Shown here in pieces: positions 8,311 through 17,357 of a DNA stretch of 64,000 nucleotides. Source of the DNA: Bradyrhizobium sp. CCBAU 51627 (GTDB taxonomy: Bacteria; Pseudomonadota; Alphaproteobacteria; Rhizobiales; Xanthobacteraceae). The first letter of the stretch is position 1, and each line of letters starts with the position of its first letter. Made by a program: the position numbers and the translations under genes. Location of the stretch: positions 1-64,000 of the forward strand of contig NZ_LBJG01000080.1 of NCBI RefSeq assembly GCF_028128765.1, given 5' to 3'. The notes beneath the pieces are model-generated. The model made no database searches. It saw only the letters and a program-made list of their open reading frames with translations, and was not told the origin of the DNA.

Positions 8311-9189
8311 ATGACGGATTTTCGCGGCGTCTTTCCCTATCTCGTCTCGCCTGTCGATGCCGACGGTACAGTGCGGACGAACGTGCTCGCAAAGCTCTGT
8401 GACGATCTGATCGGCGCTGGCGTGCACGGGCTGACGCCGCTCGGCTCGACCGGCGAATTCGCCTATCTCAATGCTGCGCAGCGGATGGCGGTGGTGCAGA
8501 CCACGATCGAGGCTGCAAAGGGCCGCGTGCCTGTGGTGGCGGGAGTTGCATCCAGCTCGACGGCAGACGCGGTGGCACAGGCGCAGGCCTACGAGAGGTT
8601 CGGTGCCAACGGCATTCTGGCGATCCTCGAGGCCTACTTTCCGCTCACGGATGTCCAGGTTGAATCCTATTTCCGCAGCATCGCGGATGCCGTGGACATT
8701 CCGGTCGTGATCTACACCAACCCGCAATTCCAGCGCTCGGATCTCACGCTGGATGTGATCGCACGCCTCGCCGAGCATCCGCGCATCGGTTACATCAAGG
8801 ACGCCTCGACCAACACAGGCCGGCTGCTCTCGATCATGAACCGCTGCGGCGATTCCTTGCGCGTGTTCTCCGCCTCCGCCCATATCCCGGCCGCAGTGAT
8901 GCTGATCGGCGGGCTCGGCTGGATGGCAGGACCGGCCTGCATCATCCCGCACCAGAGCGTTGCGCTCTACGACCTCTGCCAGGCCGGCCGCTGGGACGAG
9001 GCCATGGCGCTCCAGCGCAGGCTGTGGCGGATCAACGAAGCCTTCGCCCGCTTCAACCTCGCCGCCTGCATCAAGGCCGGCCTTGCGATCCAGGGCTATG
9101 ACGTCGGCGATCCCGTCCCGCCGCAGGCGCCGCTGACGGCGGATGCGCGCAAGGTCGTGGAAGCGGCGCTGCGGGACGTCTCTCTGTAG
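8311..9189 (+). CDS. Dihydrodipicolinate synthase (DapA) family aldolase
   Basis: A 292-residue TIM-barrel lyase of the DapA/NanA superfamily. It has the pyruvate-binding GSTGE (45-49), the catalytic Tyr (Y135 in VIYTNP) and the Schiff-base Lys (K163 in GYIKDAS). The true DapA for lysine synthesis is usually elsewhere; the isolated position and the K163 context (KDASTNTGR, not KDSSGD) suggest a catabolic keto-acid aldolase or dehydratase. ATG at 8311 gives the family N-terminus (MTDFRGVFPYLVSP); the frame is open upstream but without family sequence. Confidence 0.85.
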   Translation: MTDFRGVFPYLVSPVDADGTVRTNVLAKLCDDLIGAGVHGLTPLGSTGEFAYLNAAQRMAVVQTTIEAAKGRVPVVAGVASSSTADAVAQAQAYERFGANGILAILEAYFPLTDVQVESYFRSIADAVDIPVVIYTNPQFQRSDLTLDVIARLAEHPRIGYIKDASTNTGRLLSIMNRCGDSLRVFSASAHIPAAVMLIGGLGWMAGPACIIPHQSVALYDLCQAGRWDEAMALQRRLWRINEAFARFNLAACIKAGLAIQGYDVGDPVPPQAPLTADARKVVEAALRDVSL

Positions 9190-9305
9190 TCGACAAGCGC
9201 GGACATGACGAAATCGTAGGTATCCCGCCCGAAACCGCGGCTGGTCTGAGCTCGATTGGTCCGCTAAAAGGCAGCCCGCATTCAAGCCTTTGAGGACCCC
9301 ACGGA

Positions 9306-11627
9306 ATGAACATTCTTCCCGGCAATCTGCGTTTCGGAGCGGGCCAGCCCGTCAAGCGTTTGGAAGACCAGCGGCTGCTCACCGGGAAGGGACAGTTCAT
9401 CGACGACAAGCCGGAGGACGGCGCGCTGTGGTTGCACGTGCTGCGCTCGCCGCATGCGCACGCGAAGATCGTCTCGATCGACACCAGCGCAGCCGCATCG
9501 ATGCCGGGCGTCACCGCGATCTATACCGGCGCGGACCTCGTCAAGGACGACATCGGTGCGATCCCGACGCTGAGCATCTTCAAGCGCCCGGACGGCAAGC
9601 CGATGACGGTGCCGCCGCGGCGGCTGCTCGCCCATGAGGTGGTGCGCTATGCCGGTGAAGCAGTGGCGGCCGTCGTCGCCTCGTCGCGCGCCGACGCGCA
9701 GAGCGCCGCCGAGGCGATCATCGTCGAATATGACGTGCAACCCGCCGTGGTCGATCCCGTCGAGGCCGTGAAGCCCGGTGCGCCCGTGGTGTGGCCGGAG
9801 GCGCCCGACAACATTGTCGGCGCGATGAGCTATGGCGATGCCGCCAAGGTAGACGAAGCCTTCGCCAAGGCCGCGCACACGGTTGAGCTCGATCTCGTCA
9901 GCCAGCGCCTTGTTCCTTCCGCGATGGAGCCGCGCTCGACCATCGCCGAGATCGACAAGAAGACCAGCCGCCTCCTGCTGCATGTGCAGTCGCAGACCCC
10001 GGCCTCGACCCGCGATGTGCTCGCGGAAGCCGTGCTCAAGCGCCCCAAGGACAGCGTGCGCGTGCTGGTCGGGGATATCGGCGGTGGCTTCGGCCAGAAG
10101 ACCAACCTCTATCCCGAGGATGGCATCGTTGCTTATGCCGCGACCAAGCTGAACAAGAAGATCCGCTGGCGCGGCGACCGCACCGACGAGTTCGTCGGTG
10201 GCACCCACGGCCGCGATCTCACCTCGATCGCCTCCTTCGCGCTCGACGAGAAGGGCAAAGTGTTGGCCTATCGCGTTAGCTCGATCGGATGCACTGGCGC
10301 GTATTCCTCGGGCGCGGCCAACATCATTCCGCTGGTGCTCGGGCCGTTCGTGCAGACCGGCGTTTACGATCTGCCGCTGGTGCATTTCGAGGTGAAGTCG
10401 GTGATGACCCACACCGCGCCGGTCGGTGCCTATCGCGGCGCGGGCCGGCCTGAGGCCGTCTTCATCGTCGAGCGCCTGTTCGACGCCGCCGCGCGAAAGA
10501 TCGGCATGGATCCGCGTGCGATCCGCAAGGTGAACTACATCAAGCCGGCGCAACTGCCTTATACCAATGCGGCCGGTCAGGTGTACGATTCCGGCGCCTT
10601 CGCGCACATGCTCGACCGCGCCGTAAAGCTCGCCGACTGGGACGGCTTTGCCGCACGCAAGAAGGCGGCGAAGAAGAAGGGCCTGCTCTACGGCCGCGGC
10701 CTCACCTCCTACATCGAATGGACCGGCGGTCGCGCGCATACTGAAAAGGTTACGCTGCAAGCGACCTCGCAGGGCCGCGTCGTGCTGCATTCCGGCACTC
10801 AGGCAATGGGGCAGGGGCTGCAGACCACCTACACCCAGATGATATCGGACACGCTTGGCATCCCCATGGACAAGATCGACGTCGTGCAGGGCGACACGGA
10901 TCTGGCGATGGGTTTTGGCAGCGTCGGCTCGCGCTCGCTGTTCGTCGGCGGCACGGCGGTCGCGGTCTCCTCCAACGACCTGATCCAGAAGGCGCGTGAG
11001 AAGGCGGCGAACGTGCTGGAGACCTCGGTCGAGGACATCGAATATCAGGGCGGCATGCTCACCGTGGTCGGTACCGATCGTCGCATCAGCCTGTTCGACC
11101 TCGCCGAGAGTGAGAGCGGCGCCAAGCTCAGTGTCGATTCCGAGGGCGAGGTCGATGGACCGAGCTGGCCGAACGGCACGCATATCTGCGAGGTCGAGAT
11201 CGATCCGGAGACCGGCGTGTCGAAGGTCGTCCGCTACACCACGGTCGACGACGTCGGTGTCGCCGTGAACCCGATGCTGGTCACCGGCCAGATCCATGGC
11301 GGCGTTGCACAAGGCATCGGTCAGGCGCTGTATGAGGGCGTGTCCTATGATGCCGACGGCCAACTCCTCACCGCGAGCTACCAGGACTATTGCATCCCGC
11401 GGGCCGACGACGTGCCGCCGATCGTGGTGACGCTGGACGACTCCGCGCCCTGCCGCACCAATCCACTCGGCGCCAAGGGCTGCGGCGAATCCGGCGCCAT
11501 CGGCGGCCCTCCTTGCGTTACCAATGGCGTGATGGACGCGCTCGCCGACCTCGGCATCACCCAGCTGAACACGCCGCTGACGCCGCAGAAGATCTGGAAG
11601 GCGATCAGGGACGCGAAGGCGAGCTAA
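9306..11627 (+). CDS. CoxL-like molybdopterin-binding hydroxylase large subunit
   Basis: A 773-residue large subunit of the xanthine dehydrogenase/aerobic CO dehydrogenase family. It starts with the aldehyde-oxidase a/b hammerhead (RFGAGQPVKRLEDQRLLTGKG) and carries the active-site-loop motif AYRGAGRPEA near residue 375, which is the form II type rather than the AYRCSFR of true CO dehydrogenase, so CO is unlikely to be the substrate. The molybdenum-site GQKTN, GMGQG-like (AMGQGLQT) and catalytic Glu in GCGESGAIGG near 727 are present. The small (2Fe-2S) and medium (FAD) subunits are not next to it, which is odd for the family. Substrate unknown. Confidence 0.9.
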   Translation: MNILPGNLRFGAGQPVKRLEDQRLLTGKGQFIDDKPEDGALWLHVLRSPHAHAKIVSIDTSAAASMPGVTAIYTGADLVKDDIGAIPTLSIFKRPDGKPMTVPPRRLLAHEVVRYAGEAVAAVVASSRADAQSAAEAIIVEYDVQPAVVDPVEAVKPGAPVVWPEAPDNIVGAMSYGDAAKVDEAFAKAAHTVELDLVSQRLVPSAMEPRSTIAEIDKKTSRLLLHVQSQTPASTRDVLAEAVLKRPKDSVRVLVGDIGGGFGQKTNLYPEDGIVAYAATKLNKKIRWRGDRTDEFVGGTHGRDLTSIASFALDEKGKVLAYRVSSIGCTGAYSSGAANIIPLVLGPFVQTGVYDLPLVHFEVKSVMTHTAPVGAYRGAGRPEAVFIVERLFDAAARKIGMDPRAIRKVNYIKPAQLPYTNAAGQVYDSGAFAHMLDRAVKLADWDGFAARKKAAKKKGLLYGRGLTSYIEWTGGRAHTEKVTLQATSQGRVVLHSGTQAMGQGLQTTYTQMISDTLGIPMDKIDVVQGDTDLAMGFGSVGSRSLFVGGTAVAVSSNDLIQKAREKAANVLETSVEDIEYQGGMLTVVGTDRRISLFDLAESESGAKLSVDSEGEVDGPSWPNGTHICEVEIDPETGVSKVVRYTTVDDVGVAVNPMLVTGQIHGGVAQGIGQALYEGVSYDADGQLLTASYQDYCIPRADDVPPIVVTLDDSAPCRTNPLGAKGCGESGAIGGPPCVTNGVMDALADLGITQLNTPLTPQKIWKAIRDAKAS

Positions 11628-11690
11628 GAGCGACGGCGCGTAGCCTGGATGGAGCGCAGCGAAATCCGGGCCCGCCCTGTTACCATGACG

Positions 11691-11776
11691 TCATTGCGAG
11701 CGCAGCGAAGCAATCCGGAGTCCCTTCACCGAAAGATTCTGGATTGCTTCGTCGCAAGGGCTCCTCGCCCTGACGA
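11691..11776. repeat. Intergenic palindromic repeat, family R1
   Basis: Second full copy of the R1 repeat (TCATTGCGAGCGCAGCGAAG ... GGATTGCTTCGTCGCAAGGG), between the convergent CoxL-like and acyl-CoA dehydrogenase genes. Just before it, 11640-11669 holds a piece of another common element (CTGGATGGAGCGCAGCGAAA). May act as a bidirectional transcription stop, but no T-run is present. Confidence 0.8.
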
Positions 11777-11794
11777 AGGAGAGAGTCGTCGTCC

Positions 11795-12991
11795 TCATAT
11801 CCCCAGCATCATCTTCGCAATGATATCGCGCTGGATCTCCGAGGTGCCGCCGAAGATCGTGTAGGCCCGGCCATTGAGATATTCCGGCACCACCGTCAGC
11901 ATGTCCTCGGGCAGCGCCGGCTCGTGATTGAGCTTGTAGAGCGGGCGCATCGGCTCTACCGCGAGAGCATCGTGGCCGATCACGTCGACGCCGAGCCGTG
12001 TCACGGCCTGCCGGATTTCGCTGTTGCGCAGCTTCAGGATCGATGACACCGCGCCGGGGTTTTGCCCGGTCTGCAGCGCCGAGAGCACGCGCAGCTCGGT
12101 CATTTCCAGCGCGTCGATGTCGACCTCGACCTCGGAGATGCGCGTGGCGATATCGGGGCTGTCGATGGCCCGTCCCGTGAGATCGGACTCAGCGAGCTCG
12201 GTGATGGCGCGCAGCCCTTCGCGCAGCTTGGCCGAGGCAATGCCGGAGCCGCGCTCGAACTCGAGCAGATACTTGCCGTATGTCCAGCCCTTGCCTTCCT
12301 CGCCGACGCGGTTGGCGACGGGCACGCGCACGTCGTCGAAGAACACCTGGTTGACCTCGTGGTCGCCGCCGATGGTCAGGATCGGCCGTGTGGTGATGCC
12401 CGGCGTCTTCATGTCGATCAGGATGAAGCTGATGCCATCCTGCTGCCGGGGGCCGTCGCTGGTCCGCACCAGCGCGAACATGCGGTTGGCGTGGTGCGCG
12501 TGGGTGGTCCAGATCTTGGTGCCGTTGACGATGTAGTCGTCGCCGTCGCGCACTGCGCGCGTCTTCAGCGAGGAGAGATCTGAGCCGGAGCCCGGCTCCG
12601 AATAGCCCTGGCACCAATAGTCCTCGCCGGAGAGAATCCGCGGCAGATAAAAATTCTTCTGCTCCGGCGAGCCGAAACCGATGATGACGGGCCCGACCAT
12701 CTTCACGCCCATCACATTGACATTGGGCACGCCGGCCCGCGCGCACTCGGTCTCGAAGATCCAGCGTTGCGCCGGCGTCCAGTCGGGTCCGCCATGTTCG
12801 ACCGGCCAGCCCGGTGCACCCCAGCCGCGGCCGTGCAGCGCGCGTTGCCAGGCCATGCCGATGTCGGGATCGGAGAACACCGACGGTGTCAGCGCGGTCG
12901 CGCGCTTCATCTCGTCGGTGAGATTCTTCGCGATGAAGCCGCGCACCTCGCTCTGGAAGGCGCGCTCCTCGGCATTGAACGAGAGGTCCAT
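11795..12991 (-). CDS. Acyl-CoA dehydrogenase
   Basis: A 398-residue FAD enzyme that oxidises an acyl-CoA to a 2-enoyl-CoA. N-terminal helical domain (MDLSFNAEERAFQSEVRGFI), middle domain with QGYSEPGSGSDLSSLKTRA (family FAD/substrate signature), and the C-terminal helical domain with GGTSEIQRDIIAKMMLG. ATG at 12991 follows AAAGGAGCG; a longer upstream frame has no homologous sequence. It is last of three minus-strand genes (enoyl-CoA hydratase, a second acyl-CoA dehydrogenase, then this) separated by 4-16 bases. Pairs of dissimilar acyl-CoA dehydrogenase genes like this often make one heteromeric enzyme, as known for actinobacterial sterol side-chain enzymes; here this is inference. Confidence 0.93.
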   Translation of the reverse strand: MDLSFNAEERAFQSEVRGFIAKNLTDEMKRATALTPSVFSDPDIGMAWQRALHGRGWGAPGWPVEHGGPDWTPAQRWIFETECARAGVPNVNVMGVKMVGPVIIGFGSPEQKNFYLPRILSGEDYWCQGYSEPGSGSDLSSLKTRAVRDGDDYIVNGTKIWTTHAHHANRMFALVRTSDGPRQQDGISFILIDMKTPGITTRPILTIGGDHEVNQVFFDDVRVPVANRVGEEGKGWTYGKYLLEFERGSGIASAKLREGLRAITELAESDLTGRAIDSPDIATRISEVEVDIDALEMTELRVLSALQTGQNPGAVSSILKLRNSEIRQAVTRLGVDVIGHDALAVEPMRPLYKLNHEPALPEDMLTVVPEYLNGRAYTIFGGTSEIQRDIIAKMMLGI

Positions 12992-13007
12992 GATGCGCTC
13001 CTTTTTA

Positions 13008-14156
13008 TCAGCCGGGCTGAGTAACGCGGCCAAGCTGGGCGTGGCGGGCGTAATGATGCGCGGTGCCGCCGAACAGCGTGTCGAAGGCGACGAGCCGCTT
13101 GAAATAGGCGCCGACCTCGAGCTCCTCGGTGACACCCATGCCGCCGTGAAGCTGGATCGATTGTTCCCCGACAAAGCGCGCGCATTTGCCGATCTTGGCC
13201 TTCGCGCCCGAGGCGGCCCGGGCGCGCTCGCCCGGCGCGTTATCGGCCTTCAGGGCGGCGCGGAGCGCCATCGAACGTGCTTCGTCGACCTGGATCGCCA
13301 TATCGGCGAGGCGGTGGCGGATCACCTGGTTGGCGGAGAGCGGCCGGCCGAATTGTTTTCGGATCTTGGTGTATTCGAGCGTCGTCTCCAGCAGCGTCTG
13401 CATGATGCCGACCGCTTCGGCACCGAGCGCGGCCATGGCGCGATCGACCGCCCATTCGATCGCCGGCAGCGCGTTCTTGCCGTTGCCGAGCAGGGCGTCC
13501 TCCGGCAGCTGCACGCCTGACAGTTCGATGTCGCAGGCGCGTCCGCCGCCGAGGCGCGGATAATCGGTGAGCACAAGGCCGGGCGCGGTTGCCGGCACCA
13601 GAAACAGGCCGAGCCGCCCCGACGGTCCATGATGATCATGCAGGTGCGCAGAGACGATGATCTCGTCGGCGGCATGGCCATCGAGCACGGCGATCTTGCT
13701 GCCGGCGAGCCGCCAGCCTTGCGCCGTCTTGTTGGCGACGGTGGCCACCTTGGCAAGATCGAACCGCGCCACGCGCTCGGAATGCGCAAACGCCAGCTTG
13801 AATGATCCGTCCGCGACCTTGGGCAAGCTCGCCTGCTTCTGCGCCGTGCTGCCGCATCTGTCGATCAGCGCGGCGCCCAGCACGATTGTGGCGACATAGG
13901 GCTCGGACACCAGCCCACGGCCAAAGGCTTCCATCAAGATGCCGATCTCAATCGGCCCGCCACCGAGCCCGCCAAACTCCTCTGCGATCGGCAGGGCCAG
14001 CCAGCCGAGCTCGGCGAACTGCTTCCACACGACAGGGCTGAAGCCGAGCGGATCATTCGCCATCTTGCGGCGGTGGTCGGCATCATAGCTTTCCGCCACG
14101 AAGCGTTCCGCGCTCTCGCGCAGCAGCCGTTGCTCGTCGCTGAGATTGAGGTCCAT
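13008..14156 (-). CDS. Acyl-CoA dehydrogenase, second subunit type
   Basis: A 382-residue acyl-CoA dehydrogenase-fold protein (MDLNLSDEQRLLRESAERFV start; C-terminal IQLHGGMGVTEELEVGAYFKRL). The middle domain is divergent: the FAD/substrate signature seen in its neighbour is replaced by FAHSERVARFDLAKVATVA. This is the usual picture of the partner chain in two-chain acyl-CoA dehydrogenases. ATG at 14156 sits just after the stop of the upstream hydratase gene, whose last codons contain the GGAG ribosome site. Substrate unknown. Confidence 0.9.
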   Translation of the reverse strand: MDLNLSDEQRLLRESAERFVAESYDADHRRKMANDPLGFSPVVWKQFAELGWLALPIAEEFGGLGGGPIEIGILMEAFGRGLVSEPYVATIVLGAALIDRCGSTAQKQASLPKVADGSFKLAFAHSERVARFDLAKVATVANKTAQGWRLAGSKIAVLDGHAADEIIVSAHLHDHHGPSGRLGLFLVPATAPGLVLTDYPRLGGGRACDIELSGVQLPEDALLGNGKNALPAIEWAVDRAMAALGAEAVGIMQTLLETTLEYTKIRKQFGRPLSANQVIRHRLADMAIQVDEARSMALRAALKADNAPGERARAASGAKAKIGKCARFVGEQSIQLHGGMGVTEELEVGAYFKRLVAFDTLFGGTAHHYARHAQLGRVTQPG

Positions 14157-14160
14157 GTTT

Positions 14161-15012
14161 CTACTCCGCGGCCGCCGGCTTGCGCACGGAGGGATGCAAT
14201 CCGGATGGATCGACCACCATGCCGAACTCCTGAAGATTGTGGGCGTGACAGAGCTGATGCAGCGCAAAGGCCTGGTCGATCGCGGCGGGCTGCCCCATCA
14301 CGTCGACGGAGCGGTTCACCGCTTCCTTGGTCAGCTTCAGCGCGAAGGACGGTTTTGCTGCGATCCGGCGCGCCAGCTCCAGCACGCGCGCCGACAATTC
14401 CGCGCGCGGCACGACCTGGTTCACCATGCCGAGCTGATGCGCCTCCTGTGCGCTCCAGCTGTCGGCGGTGAACAAGAATTCCTTGGCCTTGCGCGGACCC
14501 AGCTCCCAGGGATGCACGAACCACTCGACGCCGCAGACGCCCATGATGACGACGGGATCGCAGAACTGCGCGTCGTCGCTGGCAATGATGAGGTCGCAGG
14601 CCCAGGCCAGCATCAGCCCGCCGGCGATGCATTTGCCGTGCACCTCGGCGATCGTGGGCTTGGCGAGGTTGCGCCAGCGCCGCGTGATCTGGAGATATAT
14701 TTCCTGCTCGCGCGCGAAGCGGCCATGGGCGTTGGGTTCAGCAAAGCCGCCCCAATTTCCCACAGGCGGAAAATCGACGCCCGCAGCATTTCTGCTGCCG
14801 GGACGCAGATCGTGGCCGGACGAGAAGTGCGGCCCGTTGCCGGCGAGGATGATCACCTTGACCGTGTCGTCCTGAACAGCCGCGTCGAAGGCGGCGTTGA
14901 GGTCGTAAGTCATTTGCAGGTTCTGTGCATTGCGCGCCTCGGGCCGGTTCATCACGACCCGGGCAATCGCCGGCTCCGGCCGCTCCACCAAAATGGTCTC
15001 GAACGAGGACAT
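14161..15012 (-). CDS. Enoyl-CoA hydratase/isomerase family protein
   Basis: A 283-residue crotonase-fold enzyme, first gene of the three-gene fatty-acid-type operon. It has the oxyanion-hole pattern HFSSGHDLRPGS (near residue 72) and GKCIAGGLMLAWACDLIIAS (near 125), then GVEWFVHPWELGPRKAKEFL. The active-site acids of classical crotonase are not both obvious, so hydratase versus isomerase cannot be told. ATG at 15012 after GGGAG gives the family start MSSFETILVERPEPAIARV. Probably works with the two dehydrogenases downstream on one acyl-CoA substrate. Confidence 0.9.
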   Translation of the reverse strand: MSSFETILVERPEPAIARVVMNRPEARNAQNLQMTYDLNAAFDAAVQDDTVKVIILAGNGPHFSSGHDLRPGSRNAAGVDFPPVGNWGGFAEPNAHGRFAREQEIYLQITRRWRNLAKPTIAEVHGKCIAGGLMLAWACDLIIASDDAQFCDPVVIMGVCGVEWFVHPWELGPRKAKEFLFTADSWSAQEAHQLGMVNQVVPRAELSARVLELARRIAAKPSFALKLTKEAVNRSVDVMGQPAAIDQAFALHQLCHAHNLQEFGMVVDPSGLHPSVRKPAAAE

Positions 15013-15172
15013 GGCGCGCTCCCGTGTATTTTTGTTTGCTTCGAGTTGACTATGGCGCGCGGCGATAGGCAAGGGGCTTGCGTCAGACGGCTGCTTTTCG
15101 CGCCGCTCCGACATCTGGCGCCGTATACGCCCAATCTGGTAGTTTGCGCTCGATTCCATCGGGAGAAATTTG

Positions 15173-15784
15173 ATGCGCAAGATCCTGACCGTGCTGGCAG
15201 CGCTGGCCTCGCTCAGCCTCACCAATTGCGGCTACAACGCGATCCAGGGCGAGGACGAGCAGATCAAGGCCAACTGGTCCGAGGTGGTGAACCAGTATCA
15301 GCGCCGCGCCGATCTTGTGCCCAACCTCGTCAACTCGGTGAAGGGCTTTGCGCAGCAGGAGAAGGACGTGCTGCTCGGCGTCACCAATGCCCGCGCCAAG
15401 GTCGGCAGCATCCAGGCAACGCCCGAGGTGCTGAACGATCCCGCCGCCTTCCAGAAATTCCAGGCTGCACAGGGCGAGCTCTCCAGCGCGCTGTCGCGGC
15501 TCCTTGTCGTCACGGAAAATTATCCGCAGCTCAAGTCGGATGCCCTGTTCAAGGATCTGATGTCGCAGCTCGAGGGCACCGAAAACCGCATCACGGTCGC
15601 GCGCAACCGCTACATCAAGTCGGTGCAGGAGTATAACGTCACCATCCGCTCGTTCCCGAGCAATGTCACCGCGATGATGTTCGGTTACAAGGAGAAGCCG
15701 AACTTCTCGGTCGAGAACGAAAAGGAAATCTCGACCGCGCCGAAGGTCGACTTCAACGCGCCTGCGCCGTCGCCGTCGAAGTAA
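15173..15784 (+). CDS. LemA-family lipoprotein
   Basis: A 203-residue LemA protein: N-terminal lipoprotein signal ending LTNCG (lipid Cys near residue 19), then the family core NWSEVVNQYQRRADLVPNLV, helical region with ALSRLLVVTENYPQLKSD, and the C-terminal NRYIKSVQEYNVTIRSFPSN. LemA proteins are membrane-linked helical-bundle proteins of uncertain function that are almost always encoded with TPM-domain proteins, as here. ATG at 15173 is 4 bases after GGGAGAAA. First gene of a LemA-TPM-TPM cluster. Confidence 0.94.
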   Translation: MRKILTVLAALASLSLTNCGYNAIQGEDEQIKANWSEVVNQYQRRADLVPNLVNSVKGFAQQEKDVLLGVTNARAKVGSIQATPEVLNDPAAFQKFQAAQGELSSALSRLLVVTENYPQLKSDALFKDLMSQLEGTENRITVARNRYIKSVQEYNVTIRSFPSNVTAMMFGYKEKPNFSVENEKEISTAPKVDFNAPAPSPSK

Positions 15785-15820
15785 GTGCGTTCGGATCCGA
15801 TGCGTGCCCCGCACACCACT

Positions 15821-15921
15821 GTCGTCCTCCGCGAAAGCGGGGGATCCAGTACGCCGCGGCCTCTCCGTATTTCGCCGGCGTCTCTGGAATGCTGGATCGC
15901 CCGGTCACGCCGGGCGATGAC
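15821..15921. repeat. Intergenic palindromic repeat, family R2
   Basis: Reads GTCGTCCTCCGCGAAAGCGG, GGGATCCAGTACGCCGCGGC and ends GGTCACGCCGGGCGATGAC. A second copy lies at 37531-37630. It occupies the gap between lemA and the TPM gene, and its last bases (GATGAC) contain the ATG at 15917 used as the TPM start. Confidence 0.85.
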
Positions 15922-16783
15922 ACTGAGTGTGTGGCTCGTTGTCGCGCTCTTCCTCGCCGTCCCCGCCGCGGCCGACGTCGCGGTCCCCCAGCTCACCGGC
16001 CGCGTGGTCGACCGCACCGGTACGCTGTCGAGCAACGACATCGCCGCGCTGTCGCAGAAGCTCGGCGATTTCGAGACGCGCAAGGGCAGCCAGATCGCGG
16101 TGCTGATCGTGCCGACGACGGACCCCGAGACGATCGAGCAGTTCTCGATCCGTGTCGCGGAGGCCTGGAAGATCGGCCGCAAGAAGGTCGACGACGGCGC
16201 GATCCTGGTGATCGCCAAGAACGATCGGCATCTGCGTATCGAGGTCGGCTACGGTCTCGAAGGCGCGCTCACCGACGTTACCTCGCGGCGGATCATCGAT
16301 GAGGTCATCACGCCGAAATTCAGGGAGGGCGACTTCGCCGGTGGCATCTCGGCCGGCGTCGACCGGATCATGCGCGTCGTCGATGGCGAACCGTTGCCGG
16401 TGCCCTCACGCAGCGTCAACTTCGCCAATCTGGACGACATCGGGCCGGCTGTCCCGTTCGTCCTGTTTGCCGCGCTCGTGTTCGGCGGATTCTTGCGCGC
16501 GCTGCTCGGGCGGTTGCTGGGCTCGGTCGCAACCGGCAGCGTGATCGGCCTGCTGGCGTTGCTGATCCTCGGTTCGGGCGCGCTGGCCCTGCTCGCAGGG
16601 ATCATCGGCTTTGTGCTGTCCTTCATTGCCGATCTGTTTCCGGCCTCGACCAGGTCCTCGCGCGGCGGGTCGTGGTCGGGCGGTTCCTCGTCGGGCGGCT
16701 GGAGCAGCGGGTCGTCCTCCAGCGGCGGCTTCAGCGGCGGTGGCGGCAGCTTTGGTGGCGGCGGCGCCTCGGGGAGCTGGTAG
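15917..16783 (+). CDS. TPM-domain membrane protein (YgcG-like)
   Basis: A 288-residue protein: signal peptide (VWLVVALFLAVPAAA), TPM domain (about 22-160) with VPQLTGRVVDRTGTLSSNDI, GSQIAVLIVPTTDPETIEQFS, and GRKKVDDGAILVIAKNDRHL, then two hydrophobic segments (about 178-205 and 208-235), and a Ser/Gly-rich tail (SSSGGFSGGGGSFGGGGASG) typical of YgcG proteins. The TPM domain may act in membrane protein quality control. The ATG lies inside the last bases of an R2 repeat; a GTG at 15929 is the only near alternative. Confidence 0.9.
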   Translation: MTLSVWLVVALFLAVPAAADVAVPQLTGRVVDRTGTLSSNDIAALSQKLGDFETRKGSQIAVLIVPTTDPETIEQFSIRVAEAWKIGRKKVDDGAILVIAKNDRHLRIEVGYGLEGALTDVTSRRIIDEVITPKFREGDFAGGISAGVDRIMRVVDGEPLPVPSRSVNFANLDDIGPAVPFVLFAALVFGGFLRALLGRLLGSVATGSVIGLLALLILGSGALALLAGIIGFVLSFIADLFPASTRSSRGGSWSGGSSSGGWSSGSSSSGGFSGGGGSFGGGGASGSW

Positions 16784-16785
16784 TC

Positions 16786-17283
16786 ATGAGCATCAGGCGT
16801 ATTACCAGGCATCTCCTCCAGCACCATTGGCGCGCCAGACAGGTGTTTCCGCCAGCCGTGATCGACCGCATCGAGCAGGCCATCAGGCAGAGCGAGACGA
16901 CGCATTCCGGCCAGGTTCGTTTCGTCGTCGAGGGCGCGCTCGATGGCCTTCCGTTGTTCCGCAATCAGCATGCCCGCGCCCGCGCGCTTGACGTGTTCTC
17001 GCACTTGCGGATCTGGGACACCGCGCACAACAACGGCGTGTTGATCTATCTCCTGCTCGCCGATCGCGACGTCGAGATCATCGCCGATCGCGGTATCGAT
17101 GCGAAGGTCGGCGCGGTGGGATGGGAGGCAATCTGCCGGGCGATGGAGGCGGCGTTCAGGGCGGGCCAGTTCGAGCGCGGCGTGATCGACGGCATCGCGT
17201 CGGTATCGCGGGAGCTGGCAAAACATTTCCCGCCGGGCGGAGCGCATCCAAACGAGCTGCCGGACAAGCCGGTGGTGATGTAG
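16786..17283 (+). CDS. Second TPM-domain protein
   Basis: A 165-residue soluble TPM-domain protein starting two bases after the previous stop. The domain is visible as FPPAVIDRIEQAIRQSETTH, SGQVRFVVEGALDGLP, the helix ARARALDVFSHLRIWDTAHN, NGVLIYLLLADRDVEIIADR, and ending GVIDGIASVSRELAKHFPP. There is no signal peptide or membrane segment, unlike its neighbour. Short cytoplasmic TPM proteins of this kind commonly accompany LemA and the longer TPM protein, so a joint complex at the membrane is likely (inference). Confidence 0.9.
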   Translation: MSIRRITRHLLQHHWRARQVFPPAVIDRIEQAIRQSETTHSGQVRFVVEGALDGLPLFRNQHARARALDVFSHLRIWDTAHNNGVLIYLLLADRDVEIIADRGIDAKVGAVGWEAICRAMEAAFRAGQFERGVIDGIASVSRELAKHFPPGGAHPNELPDKPVVM

Positions 17284-17307
17284 GCCTGGCTGATCACCCA
17301 CACTCTG

Positions 17308-17335
17308 TCATTGCGAGCGCAGCCCGCAATGACGG
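17308..17335. repeat. Shortened R1 repeat copy
   Basis: Reads TCATTGCGAGCGCAGC directly joined to CCGCAATGACG: the outer ends of the R1 repeat with the middle (about 60 bases) missing. It lies between the convergent TPM and metallo-beta-lactamase genes. Confidence 0.7.
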
Positions 17336-17357
17336 GCTGGCGGAGGTGCCCGCGTCT

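Noticed and set aside
9282..11363. Long open frame of 693 codons on the minus strand
   Set aside because: It lies fully opposite the CoxL-like gene, has the Arg/His/Asp-rich composition of an antisense frame in high-GC DNA, and no domain.
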